64,000 nucleotides of DNA from positions 142,543 through 206,542 of the forward strand of contig KN832566.1 of the NCBI GenBank assembly GCA_000827205.1, in the 5' to 3' direction. Positions 34,280 to 46,296 of the stretch are shown one piece after another (the stretch's first letter is position 1; every line of letters begins with the position of its first letter). The translations under genes and the position numbers were made by a program. The notes under the pieces are model-generated. The model searched no databases. It was not told the DNA's origin and saw only the letters and a program-made list of their open reading frames with translations. The DNA comes from Plicaturopsis crispa FD-325 SS-3 (taxonomy: Eukaryota > Basidiomycota > Agaricomycetes > Amylocorticiales > Amylocorticiaceae).

Positions 34280-36729
34280 ATGTCCAAGGCCCAACCACCA
34301 GGTCTAGTTGACGACGCCAATGGCACGGTCGTATCGCCCGCAAAGGCGGTCACAGAAACTAGTGAAAGGATCCTGGTAGACTGGGATGGCCCACACGACC
34401 CAGCAAATCCAAAAAAGTACGCACGGAACTCGAAGTACAAAGAATGACACCGCTAATGCACGAGTACTGTAGTTGGACTTACAAGCGCAAGTGGTCCGCC
34501 ACGCTCATCATCTCCGCGTTCGCGTTTATATCCCCCATATCCTCTTCCATGGCCGCTCCTGCCATGGCCCAGATTGGTCGTCAGTTTGGGACCACTAGCG
34601 AGGCCATTTTGGCCATGTCGACCAGCGTGTTTGTCTTGGGTTATGCCTTCGGTCCTCTTTTCCTCGGCCCCTTGAGTGAAATCTACGGACGTTCAAGAGT
34701 ACTTCAAGGAGCAAACCTGTGGTATCTGAGTCAGTTATTTCGACCCTTCCATTTCACGCGTCAATCTCATTGTTCCTACAGTATTCAACATCTCATGCGG
34801 AGCCGCCCAAAGCACTGGTCAACTCATTGCATTCCGATTTCTCTCTGGGCTAGGCGGCAGCGCACCAATGGCGGTAAGATTTGAGGTTGTCTATATCATC
34901 GCGCTACTCTGACAATCAATGGACAGGTCGGAGGTGCTGTCCTCGGCGATTGTTGGCGTCCTGAAGAGCGCGGAAAAGCAATTGCTCTATACTCTCTTGC
35001 GCCCCTTCTCGGTCCTGTTATCGGCCCTGTATGCGGTGCATGGATTGCTGAAAAATCTACCTGGCGCTGGGTAGTGAGTGACTTTAAATGCCCGACACTG
35101 TACCCTGCATTTTCTGACCCGTTTAGTGAAGTACTGGGCAACGAGCATAGTCGACGGAGCGATACAGTGCGCAGGTCTGATCTTCCTCAAAGAAAGTGAG
35201 CCGGCGATTTTAAATGACTTCCGAAGGAGGGAACACTCACCTGCAATTATGCGTAGCTTTTGCCCCTACGCTCCTGGCGCGCAAAGCGCAGCAAATCCGG
35301 AAAAACATGGGCATAGAAAAATCGGACTCGTCGCGCGTGCACACGCCGTTCCAAGAGCGCGACGACTTCCAGTAAGCAATGATCCTGTTCCTCCACTAAG
35401 CACCCTCGACTTATAATCGGTGGCGTGCAGTTGGAAGGCAATATTCGCGAAAGCGTTGACAAGACCTTTCGCGCTGTTCTACCGCGAGCTCATTGTGCAG
35501 CTGCTGGGTGTATACATGGCGTTCATGTACGTGCCGTACGCTATCCCACACCTCTCAACTAACCCGTTTTTTCGTCGAGAAGATATGGTATATATCGTTG
35601 TCACTCTACGTGTTCTGACTCGCACTAAGTCATCTATGACTCCGCAGGCCTCACATATCGTACGTCTCTATGTTATCTCTGTTATATCTTCTGCCTTCGC
35701 CGCTGACGCCCACCCCCCAGTCGTCCTGACCACAATCCCGGGCATATACGAAGGAGTCTACAAACAGCCCCCAGGCATAGCGGGTACACCACTCCTTCAT
35801 TACACGCATCACCAGCCACTAACGGCGTGCCGCTCCTTTCCCAAGGGCTGCACTATATAGCCCTCGGCGTTGGCCTCACAGGCGCCTCGCAAATCAGCGC
35901 GCGCGCGCTCGACGGTATCTACAAGCGCCTCAAAGCGCGTAACGGTGGGGTAGGACAGCCGGAGTTCCGACTGCGTGTGTGCTTTCCCCACATCCTGCCT
36001 GCCTGCTTTTAGTCGCTAAGTTGTATCTGCAGCGCCAATGGTGCCCGGCTCCGTACTCCTACCCGTCGGCCTCCTCATTCTCGGTAGGCGCCTCCCATAG
36101 CACGCTGCATGCAATAATGACACTAGATTTATAGGATGGGGTGCCCGAGCCAACATACACTGGATCGTCCCTGACATCGTGCGTGCACACCTCACCCCTC
36201 ACCCTCCAAACCGACATGCTCTAACCCACCATCGCTTCACAGGGCATGGCGCTCATCGGCGCCGGGGTCATCCTGACCTTCCAAGCCATGCAAACCTACG
36301 TCATCGACACCTTCACCCTGCACGCCGCCTCAGGTCTGTCCCTCCCCTTCCCCCTCCCCTTCCCCGTATACCACCACGCTTATTGACAAACCATGTACCA
36401 TGTACACAACCCCAGCCCTCGCAGCGGTCGCCTTCCTGCGCTCCATCGCGGGCTTCGGCTTCCCGCTCTTCGCGCCCGCGATGTACGCCGCGCTCGGGTA
36501 TGGGCGGGGGGACACCGTGCTCGCGGGGCTGGCGGTGGTCCTGGGGTGTCCCTCGTCGTGGCTGTTCTGGCGGTTTGGCGAGCGCATTAGGAGGCGGGGA
36601 AGGTATAGCGGGGCTGCACACCGCCTGGAGGAGAAGGGGCGGGAGGCTGCGGGCGGGGAGGAGGTAGAGGGAAAGGATGTGGGGGAGAAGGAGGAGGAGG
36701 AGAACCGTCAAGGGGAGTGTGCTGTCTGA
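34280..36729 (+). CDS. MFS transporter, DHA1 drug/polyamine type, copy 2
   Basis: Tandem paralogue of the previous gene, starts 3,031 bases apart. Fourteen exons (34280-34416, 34473-34729, 34782-34873, 34927-35073, 35132-35195, 35257-35371, 35431-35526, 35583-35596, 35721-35783, 35846-35974, 36033-36083, 36135-36178, 36243-36333, 36416-36729) sum to exactly 537 residues. The eighth exon is a 14-base microexon that yields FIYGIYLVLTTIPGIYEGVY at residues about 302-321, the expected family sequence. Motif A reads LGPLSEIYGRSR. The C-terminal tail is very acidic (GEKEEEENRQGE). The last exon merges three exons of copy 1, and from about 36180 the DNA becomes markedly G+C-rich. The reading frame is intact, so this copy is the better candidate for a working transporter. 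Substrate unknown. Confidence 0.9.
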
Positions 36730-37233
36730 CGTTTATGACTACGACGTTATGTGATGCTCGCGAGATGCTGGATATACCTTAGATAGACCTCATACGCGCG
36801 GAGACGTGGACTGGTCTCTTGGACCGCTTAGGATTGCATATGGATACGATACCCTTCAAGAACGTTTAAACAGTTTTTATACTTGTTCTGTCGAAGAGGG
36901 TACTAAACATTTTCGAACTACTTCGAGGGCGTCGGAGTACGCCAATTTGAGAAAAGCAAGGGAAGAGGAGAGCATCAATGGTGGTGTCGAACGATGGGGA
37001 ATGGGAAAGGCAATACAGGGAGCGGGAAAGGTGGTGGGCAATGGATGGATAAGGACAGAGTCAATGGCGATATAATGCAAGGAAAGATGGATGAGACAGG
37101 CGCCGGGACGGCACAGTGATAACAAACAGATGTGGGGGGATTGCAATACAGACATGAGAAGAGATGGCAGACAGAACTCGTTAAACCAAAAATTCGGGGA
37201 AAGCGGCGCCAGCGGCGGACTTCCTGGAGCTTT
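36730..37233. other. intergenic, 3' flanks of MFS copy 2 and the AT-hook gene
   Basis: No gene; the two flanking genes converge here, so the stretch probably holds only 3' untranslated regions and terminators. Confidence 0.5.
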
Positions 37234-39895
37234 TTACAGATTTAGAGGCGGCGGCGCGGCACCCGCCGACCCGAAGAAATTCGTGCGCTGCATCGAGCTG
37301 GTACGGTTGGGGTGATGCTGGTGGAAATGGCGCTGTTGGTGGACGGGACGGTGCTGGTGGTGTGGATGCTGATGATGCGCGGGCGCCGTGAAATTCTTGC
37401 GCTTCATCTTTTTCTCTCGCCGTATCTCCCTCCGCGTTTTCGAGCCGCTGGAGTTGGTCTCGTTCGGCGGCGTGTCCGGCACGGCGTTCGTGGGTGTGCG
37501 GTCTCCGTCTCGGATGGGCAGGAGGACGGGCGAAATGTTGACGCTGATGTTCGACTTCGAGCGCGGCCTGACGCGTTTGTCGTACATAGAGCTGAAGGGG
37601 CTGGCTTTGAGACGATTCTCATTCCCGCTGCCTGACGGGCCTGCACCATCGGTAGCGTCGCCGGTGATGGTCGCCGATTCACGCGTACGCCTGAAGGTGC
37701 CCATCGGGATGCGATCCCAACGACTAAGGTCTTGTAGGTGCTGGCGCGTTTCGGCTTCGCTAGATGTACTCGATAACGTGGGATCGAACGGATCAGGCTC
37801 CAGGAAGGACGAGTCTAAAACGTCGTCAAGATCGATGGGCTCTGCGGTGGGAAGGTCCGATGCCACCTGCGCCAACAGATCGTCGGAAGGAGGGAGCTGG
37901 ATGGCACCAGGAGCAGGTGAGCTCCGAGATATCGCCCGTCCGCGAAGCTCAGCCTGCAGGAACTATATATTAGGATCCTCCTATACATCTACAAGTAAGA
38001 AACGAACGTACTTCACTCATGCTACCCAGCGTAGTCCTCGAGTCCGACCGATTCCTGTTCTTGCGCGTACGCGGATAAGGCGATGGTATGTCCAAAGACG
38101 AACATGAGCCACTGATGACGGCACTGCGCTGCGGGCCATCACTGGATTGGAACTGGCCCATAGTAGGCACGCCCCTCGACGACGACACGACGCTCCGCGA
38201 CCCAGAGACACTGTCATCGTTGTCCGCCTGGTCGTGCTCATCGGAATCCTCCCAGAAAATCCTTCCGGCCAATATGTCGGCGGGTCTAGGCGATCCGCCG
38301 GAGAAATTTCTTCGGTGGGAACGACCCGGAGGGCTGACGGTGGAAAGGGGGTTGATAGCGGAGACGCTCGTGGGCCAGCGGAACAACATCATGGCACGCT
38401 GGGTTGGAAGTCCGTTCTCGCCGACAAGTTCATCTTCAGTGGTTTCACCGTCGCTCTCGTTGAGATCGAGTCCATCCTCCTCGTACTCAAAGTCCTCAGA
38501 GGTCTGCATTTCGACATCACTCTCTTGGCTTGGAGACGCGCTGTCGTCAACTACGAGTTGTGCGGCACTTGCCTCGAAGTCCATGTCCAGGACCCCCCGG
38601 CCTTCCATGACCCCGTTGGTGAAGACGATCTGCCCATCCCAGCCCTGACAGACTTCGAACGCGGGCGGACCGTCCTCGGCGGCGGCGGCCGACATGGATT
38701 TATCAGTTTGGTAGCCATCGTCGCCTCCTCCGGAGGACGAGCTGTTGTCGCCGGAATCGGTGAGGTTGGCGAAGAACAGATCTGCGTCGAAGCTCGACTC
38801 TTCATCGTCCGACCATCCCGTAGCAACACCAGCATAACCAGCACCGGGGATGCTGGGCTCCACGTCCTCTTCATCTGCCTCGTCCTCAGCTTCCTCCTCG
38901 ACTTCCTCCTTCTCCTCCTCTTCCTCGTCGTCCTCAGTCGCGTCACTGTCATCCATATCCACATCGCTCAGCCCGACGCTCCGTTTCCGAGGACGAATGA
39001 TCCAATTAGTATTAGGGTCTCGCCGTTTATGCACGGCACCATCCTCGCCCATTAATTCCCGGAGGGTACGAGCCTTCTCCCTACGCTCCTCGGTGAGGAT
39101 ATAAGTCTCCTCTTCGGCCTCGATAGATGAGTCCGAGTCGAATCCAGACGACGACGAGGATGATGAGTCAGAGTCCTCGGACGAGGACATGGCGGAAGCC
39201 GACACAAATGTCGGGAACTGCACGGAGCGACCGTCGTCGTCGTCGTCGATGTCATCGATGTCATCGTCCGATTCACTCGACTCTTCCTCACTGGATACCA
39301 CGACACGCTTTTTAGCGGGGGCCTTTTTGACGGTCGTGCCTTTGCCCTTGCTTTTGGCAGCCTTCGGGGCTGGCTTTGGACGGGCCTCGGTTTTCCGCGG
39401 GCGAGCAGTTTGGGCTTGGCGGTGAATTTGTGAAGGGGTAGATACGGTGCTGTCGGTGGGATTGGCGGCAGGTTTTGGATACTTGGGGGGCCTGCCTCGT
39501 TTTCTCGGTACGACGTCGAGACTGACGTTCGACCCTGACGCACCGAGCGACGTGGACGGTGCGTCGTGCTTGTACTTTTTGAATTTCGGCAAGGGGGCGC
39601 GCTGCACGGTAGGTCCTGACGAATGGCGCTTTAGCATACTCGGGGGCACGGTGAGCTTTATTTTCAGCGAGGGGATGGCGGCTGCGGGAGCGGGAGAGGG
39701 ATTGGAGATGGGCGTGGAGGCGACAGGTCGGGCACTCGCGTAGCCATTGCTGTTGCTGCTGTTCTTGGGCGCGGAGGGAAGGGGTCCGCACGTACACTCG
39801 CCGTCGCAGACCGGGCATATGTCGTTGTCGTCGTCGTCGTCCATGGAGAGCGGGTTTGAGACGGCGCCTACGGAAAAGGTGTGAGAAGGCGACAT
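37234..39895 (-). CDS. large acidic nuclear-type protein with AT-hook
   Basis: Not recognised with certainty. Two exons (38012-39895 and 37234-37953) give 867 residues. In order: a small cysteine cluster (DICPVCDGECTCG, residues about 20-32), basic segments with an AT-hook core (PRKRGRPPKYPKP), a Lys-rich stretch (KAPAKKRVVV), long Asp/Glu/Ser runs, a conserved-looking block ETYILTEERREKARTLREL, a further Glu-rich run, and a C-terminal basic segment (KTRREIRREKKMKRKNF) followed by a His/Gln-rich tail. This composition suggests a chromatin or transcription factor. It vaguely recalls fungal Ifh1-type proteins, but I see no diagnostic motif. The start MSPSHTF was chosen; an upstream in-frame ATG at 39991 lies before a likely leader intron (TTGCAG at about 39925). 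The gene is divergent from the AATF gene. Confidence 0.75.
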
Positions 39896-40448
39896 TGCGG
39901 GAGTCTGTTGCTTGATATGATCTGCAAGGAGGGAAATATGAATGAGCATCAGGATAAAGCAACGCGGCACCGCTATGCGCATGGCCATCAAAACGAGACG
40001 AAATGGGGATTAGATTGTGCTCGCACGAAAAAAAAAGCGTTGCCAGCGTCGAGAACGTGTAGACGATATGCTTCACGGCGATTAGGTCGTGGGGGTAGGC
40101 CTGCCATGCCTATTCGATGCCTCGTCTCATGACACCAAATGTACGCAGTGAAGTATAAAAACAAGCTGCGCGAACGGGGAAAAAACGTACTGAATGAACG
40201 ATTTTTGGCCATTTGAGTATGCAAAGGAACATGGGTAAGATGTCAGCTCCAGGTTGGCTAATTAGCGGGGGGCGTGGCTGGCAGGGCCACAAGGGGGGCT
40301 CTGTTTAAAGAGAAGTTGGTGGGAGGAAGGAGAAAACCTTGCCGGCAAGATAAATTGTTCGCGCGGTCTCTAAACTCGATAAAACTTCCATCAGCCCAAT
40401 CTGGCCTCGAGACTCCGCGAGATTTTCAAGTCTAGCTCCTGTACCACC
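39896..40448. promoter_or_regulatory. divergent promoter region, AT-hook gene and AATF gene
   Basis: No coding gene. The stretch holds the leader and probable leader intron of the minus-strand gene and the promoter of the plus-strand gene; no single box can be assigned. Confidence 0.45.
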
Positions 40449-42241
40449 ATGTCAAATCGTTCGTTTCCTCGCTGCTTGCCCCATTTCTCTACCTTTTATT
40501 GATCTGTCGCCATAGGTTTATCGCTAGCTCAACAACTCGCACAGCTCGAGGATACAGCCCCAGTCGGTAAATGCTTTTTTTTTCTAAGACAGCATCCGCC
40601 CGTTTTAAAATATGATCTCGTGACTAGATTTCGACCCCGAAGATGCACATTTTGCCGGTGCAGACCCGAGCGACGAGGACGAGGGAAATGGACAGTCTAC
40701 CGCTGCGAGGGACCATTACGTCGAAGTTGGGTGCGTCCTTGTGTTCATTCTGTGCAACATTGCAAGTGTTTCCACATTTACGTTTCTATCACAGACCTTC
40801 TGCGATTCGCAAACTGCACGCACCCATAGCCGAGCCCAAATATGATGGCGTGAGCACGACACGCAGTCAGCTTTTGGCGCAAAACGCCTCAGATGGATCA
40901 GATACCGATGGCGATGGCGATGATATCCGGCACGAGGCAAGTGAAGACGACAGTGAGAGCCAGACCGAAGGTGAAGATGAGGACGTGCCTTCGCCAGTAC
41001 GGCACGCAGATCCTATCGTCCCATCTCCGTCTGCGATAGAGCCAGACCCCGCCGAGGACCTTTCCTCGACGCTGCGCAAGACTCGCGACGAGGACCGTAA
41101 GAAGGGCAAGGCAGTATCGCGACAACTGGTATGTATGCGCTCCAACCGATCGCGAGCTCTATCTGACAAGCTTTGTAGGCAATATGGGACGCCTTGCTCG
41201 ATGCGCGAATACGTCTCCAAAAATCTTCCACAGCGGCGAATAAATTAACTCAAGTACGTGTACCTTTCATTACGCTTCGGCTCTGGACTCATGACTCGCA
41301 GCCTTCACGTTTTGCGGCCACTCCAGAAGGGCGTGCGTCACTGGACACTCTCCTATCCGAAGCCCTGTCACTGTCAGATGAATTGTTCGATCTCCAAGAA
41401 GGCCTATTACTCGCCAACGAATCGATTCAGCCACCAGCAAGGAAGAAGCGGAAAACGTCCCCATCGGAGGCCGACCTTTTCGACGCAACACGGGCAGCAG
41501 CAGCCCTCGAATCTGCGTACGTCTGCCTTGCCCCCTTCCTTTCCCTTGCCCCATACTGACGATCCCCCACCCCTCTCCTCAGCTTTCATCCACATCTCGT
41601 GCCCACGCTCCAGAAATGGTCCGCAAAAATACAAGCAGTCGCACCGTCGGTTCTCTTGCCATCGACACGCAATGCGTTCTCCAAAGCACACGCACCAAAA
41701 TCTGCAGTGCAGCTCGTCGACGATGCCCTTGGCGACCACGCAAAGCTGCTCAAACGCACGCGTACTCGGCGGGCTGCAGAGGATGACGACTTGGAGGATG
41801 TAGAGGTATTCGACGACACAGATTTCTACCAGCAGCTGCTGCGAGACGTGATCGATGCGCGTGGAAACGGCGTCGGCGGTGCGGATGACTGGATGCTCGT
41901 GCAGAAACAGAAAAAGGCCCAGAAGAAGAAAAAGGTCGATACCAAGGCAAGCAAAGGTCGGAAATTACGGTGAGTTCACTTTGGATACGTCGGGAATGTG
42001 TGCTAACATGGCTGTTAGATATGAGGTGCACGAGAAACTGCAGAATTTCATGGTGCCCGTCCCCGTTCAGCACGGTGGGTGGCACGAAGAGCAGATCGAT
42101 GAGCTGTTCGCGTCGCTACTCGGCAAGGGTTTCGAGGGGGCGGGTGCGGATGAAGACCCTGAAGCGGATGGAGATGCTGCACGGAAACTGGAACACGAGC
42201 TCGGTGAAGCTATGAAGGGGGGCTTTAGGGTGTTTGGATAA
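40449..42241 (+). CDS. BFR2: AATF/BFR2-like ribosome-biogenesis factor
   Basis: A nucleolar protein of the small-subunit processome, needed for 18S rRNA maturation. Eight exons (40449-40458, 40516-40566, 40628-40730, 40795-41128, 41179-41253, 41302-41516, 41583-41969, 42019-42241) sum to exactly 465 residues. The first coding exon is only 10 bases. Family features: N-terminal SLAQQLAQLED followed by DFDPEDAH; a long acidic region (DGSDTDGDGDD and onward); the AATF helical domain with IWDALLDARIRLQK (about 170-185); and the C-terminal TRAUB domain with DDTDFYQQLLRDVID and KLRYEVHEKLQNFMVP. The protein ends in MKGGFRVFG. The order and length agree with fungal Bfr2. No damage is seen. Confidence 0.93.
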
Positions 42242-42537
42242 CGCAATGTTGTTGCTCTGTCAAACCTCGTGTATCTGTATCCCCTCGTTTCCAGTCCTCC
42301 TGGATCTCGTCCTTCGGCATATCCTACATAATTACCAGCATCTGTTTTCTCGCTTGTACGTTATCGAGTTCTCTCTAGCAATGGCATTTTCAAGAGACCT
42401 GTTCTACTTTGAGTGCCTGAGTTGGCGGGGCGTGTCCTGTGCACATGTTTTCAATTTAGGGCAGGCAAGCTCGCGAATTCTTCTGAACGCCTTTGATAAA
42501 GTCGACACAACTTTTGCTGCTTCAAATTCACACCGTA

Positions 42538-45224
42538 ATGGTATCAGCATTTGAGCTCGACAATCTACAGGAGGTTAGCGCCCTCAAGTCTGTGAACGGC
42601 GCTAGAGCTCACGATTTTATCTTTTCCAGAATGTGATCTACATACCCTACGACCCACCGACCGGTACGCCTCCCTGAATACACGCGGAACACGGGCGGAA
42701 GCTCACGCATATTTGGTTAGAAAGTCGTGAAGAGGCTACACCAACCCTCCAGGCATACGCGCCCTATCAGAGCAGGGATCTCCCCGATGGAGTTCAGCTG
42801 CGCTTGAAGGCTTATAAAGACGCGTGGGCGTGTTTGCACGCAGTGCAGGTAAGCGTCGTGAGCTTATCCGGCCCACGATCCCTTTTCACGAATCAAGAAT
42901 TTTCTAGGCTACTATACACGCCCTGCATGCTCCTATTGTAGAGGACGTCGTGCGGCAAGTGCGTGCGACATACACCCATGAAGACGTACTGCACGGCCTT
43001 CCGTATTACGAGCTTCCGGTCATCGCGCTCTCAGGTAGCATTCACCTTATCTAGAGCGCGGTTTAGACCCACGCTTACAAGAATGTAGGTGGAAACACAA
43101 ACTGTCTCGCCGATGTTGCAACATCTCTAGACCCATCGACGGAGACCGATCCAGATGAATCGACGGGCGCGTATGTATCACATCTATATCCAGGAGAGTG
43201 CACCACTGTCACGACTGGGATGAAGGCTTTGATCAGTAGCTTCGTCGATAACCCTGTAAACGGTCAGCACACTCCCGTCATGCAGTATCGGTGATCTGAC
43301 TTTCGTGTTCAAGGCGTGGATATAATCAAACGCAGGCCGGCGGCGTCGACAGCCAACTACGATATCACTCTTCTGCGGGCTTGGTACGAGGCTGTCCGCG
43401 ATGCAGCCGCGGACACATCAGATCCGCCGCGGCTCGTGATAATATTTCACGAATTCGAGCAATTCGATCCCTTTGTATTGCAAGATATTCTCTATATTTG
43501 CAGGTGATAAAATTTGTCTACGATATTTATGCCCCACTGACAGTCTTCAACAGTTTGCATATTCCTTTCATCCGGCTGGTGTTCATCTTCTCCTTGTCAA
43601 CTCCCGCATCGACTTCAAACTCTACGTCGTATCTGCATTCTACATTCCCCCGTTCTATTCTATCCTTGCTGCGTGTGCGAAATGTCGGCGTTCCCAGCGG
43701 GTCGGCAGTCCTCGATGCAATTATCGAAAAGGTACGTTCGGCAAACCCACCTGTGCCCGCAGATTCGAGGTGGATAATCTGATCTATGTAGCTGTTCTTC
43801 GATCCTGACTTCATCTACGAACCACCTATCATGTTCGGCCCCGCGATCTTGAGTTTTCTCGACGACCATTTCTCGAGACACAATACCTCCGTAGACGGCG
43901 TGATTTCGATCTTGCAGGTACGCATCCGATGACAACAGGTGGTTAATTACACAGTCGAGCTCATATAAATCGTCGCAGCTTGCATATATGAAACATTTCG
44001 ACGAACCGTTGGCCGTGCTCGCGGCCGATTCCCTCCTGGGGACACCTTCTATCGGTGCGGCTATACAAAAACTGCAAGATCCGTCCTCGACACCCTTCCT
44101 CGAGTCGCTCGTAGCGCGGTTGCAACTTCCTTCCCCGGATGCACAAGATGTCATTGCGGCTGTTGACGATGCGCGTGCACAGTTCCGCTCCAAAGCGCGT
44201 AGGTCTGCCGTTGCATTCCAGGTGATGCGTCGAGTGCAAGCTTTCATGCGCGCGCAGGGGTACAAGACAGCGTCGGGAGAAACAGACGGGGGCATCGTCA
44301 GCATGTGGTGTACGGCCACCAGAGGTCGCATGGCAAGAACCGCAAAATGGCTGGGCACTATGGTCCGGTAAGTGCTGCCATTGGGACAGAAGGCTGCATC
44401 TGAACGAGCCCTCGTTATTAGAAAATTGCCTGAAGAACAATTGGGCTCTCTTGTGGAGGATCTGCACCAGTTTTTCAGCTCGCTTCCCTCGCAAATTCGC
44501 CGGGAGCGAGAGGGCGTGTACAAGAAGATCAACCAGTTCTTGAGAGAACCAGACAGGGACGATGTGGGCGATTGGCTTGCCAAATATCTTGAGTGAGTGT
44601 CTGCGCTAGTTCTGATGGCTCATACTGCCATTTTGCTCACGCTCGCTACGTAGCACTGACATGGTTGATCTTGCGGATGGTGAGTTGTGGGATGTATGGT
44701 ACACCGGCATGACGCCTTTTCCATCCGAGGTACGTCGCTAGCATTTCTGGACTCGATCGTTTGGGCTCACACGTATGTCCTGTTAGCTTATCAATCCATC
44801 CGTCCGCGCCTCTGTCGTGGCCGGTCTCTTACGCCCATTTGAATTCACCGATCCGCCCACGAAGCAGAGCCCTGATCTCTGGGAGCTTCCGGACACGAGC
44901 ATCCTCTTCCGGCGGTACCTCGATAGCGGTAAGATGATCAACGTCTACGACTGGTTCGAGAGCTTTGCCCTGGTTCTAGAGGAGCAGAAGCGTAGGGCTG
45001 AAACCTCTGGGAAGAGGCGCCGAGGGGGAGATAGAAAGGGAAAGGGAAAACAACGCGAGGACGTCGAACAAGATGTCAGCGAAGACGATGAGGAAGAACG
45101 GAAATTGGAGGTCCAAGCGCGATTTATACGCGCCCTGCATGAGCTCGATCATCTGGGCTTCATCAAACACACCGGTCGAAAGGCAGACCATGTCGTGCGG
45201 ACAGTTTTCGACATTCCTGACTGA
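42538..45224 (+). CDS. ORC3: origin recognition complex subunit 3
   Basis: Part of the six-subunit complex that marks replication origins and loads the MCM helicase. Twelve exons (42538-42573, 42630-42663, 42721-42848, 42908-43034, 43089-43262, 43314-43503, 43554-43731, 43792-43917, 43979-44367, 44422-44592, 44654-44729, 44787-45224) sum to exactly 688 residues. The N-terminal half is the AAA-like core: a strand-loop LPVIALSGGNTNCLAD where a P-loop would be, degenerate as in other ORC3s; LVIIFHEFEQFDPFVLQD in the Walker B position; then RLVFIFSLSTPAST. The middle is helical. The C-terminus is a winged helix with ARFIRALHELDHLGFIKHTG. A Lys/Arg/Glu insertion (RKGKGKQRE) precedes it. Identity rests on this domain order and the C-terminal signature. 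Confidence 0.9.
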
Positions 45225-46296
45225 ATATTGATAATCGCGGTTTTGTTTAGCTGGCGTCCGTGTATCACTCAATTTTGGTTTCTTCCAAACGTCTTCTTTC
45301 TCCCGCTCGGCACCTTGAATCCTCGACAACATTGGCAACTTTAGTCTTCCCCAAAACTTTACTGACGTTGAACTATGAACTTTACAAGCGCTAGAAATTC
45401 AGACTCCGCGGCATACAACTTCGAGTCTCAAGACTTTCAAGTTCGAAGGCAGCAACACAATGTGAGCAGATACTCTAGCTACAATTCAATGCAAACTGAT
45501 GTCTTGATGTAGGTTATCAAATTCTGGTTTTTTGAAACGAATTTCTTGTGGACCCACCAAAAATCGTTACGACCGTTTGTACTGCGGACACAGCACTTAG
45601 ATGGAGTTACCTGGGAGTTACGCCCCTTTTTCTCCTGAAGACCCTTTCATACGCGCTCATCCCATGTTACAGATACCGCGCACTCGCTCATCCAGCCGAC
45701 CGGAAGACTTCTTGGAATGATGTTTTCATCCTTTTCATCCGAGTAGCACGATCCGGACGGCCTTCCGCGACTTGTGTCTTGCGTTGCTCGACAGCCATCA
45801 CCATACATGCAGATCTTCACCTGAATTTTACTACATGGGGATCATGAGGGGTTTATAAACTGGACGGTGAGAACATTACTCCTCTAGTACACCTTGCAAA
45901 ATAGTTGACCCCAGGAGCACCGGGACAACCATGCTGTCACCACGAGGCCTAAGAACTACTTGTGATCATGTCGTGATGTCTGACATCGTTCCGACCAAAT
46001 TTTAGCGGTGAAATCCCTCTTTAGAGGTGAGTACTACCCAAGCTAGTACTGATTCGAATCGAAAATAGGCCCGAAGAGGGACCTCGTAGTCATTCTGATG
46101 AGAGCGAGCATACAGAAACAAGATGTGTATTCTCAGGGCACGAAACAGTCACAAAATATGCAAAACGATCACGACGCGGGGATCAATGCTACCTACTGGA
46201 ACTTTCCAACGGCGAGCAATTGAAGAAACCAAGCCGATGGATAGAACAGCTACTATGACCTTCCTGGACAAAATCATGACACGGGCAGCACGTCCG
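45225..46296. other. intergenic, no recognisable gene
   Basis: Short frames on both strands lack motifs and splice context. It separates convergent ORC3 and velvet genes, so the ends are probably 3' untranslated sequence; the middle is unexplained. Confidence 0.5.

Noticed and set aside
17128-36729. A complete terpene biosynthetic cluster with transporters
   Set aside because: No cytochrome P450, oxidoreductase or pathway regulator is seen. Pyruvate carboxylase and VRG4 lie between the synthases and the MFS genes, so cluster membership is unproven.
38147-39055. 302-residue open frame opposite the AT-hook gene
   Set aside because: Antisense shadow of an acidic, codon-biased exon; the product has no domain features.
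43660-44583. 307-residue open frame on the minus strand
   Set aside because: Antisense shadow of ORC3 exons, whose plus-strand frames match a known family and splice correctly.
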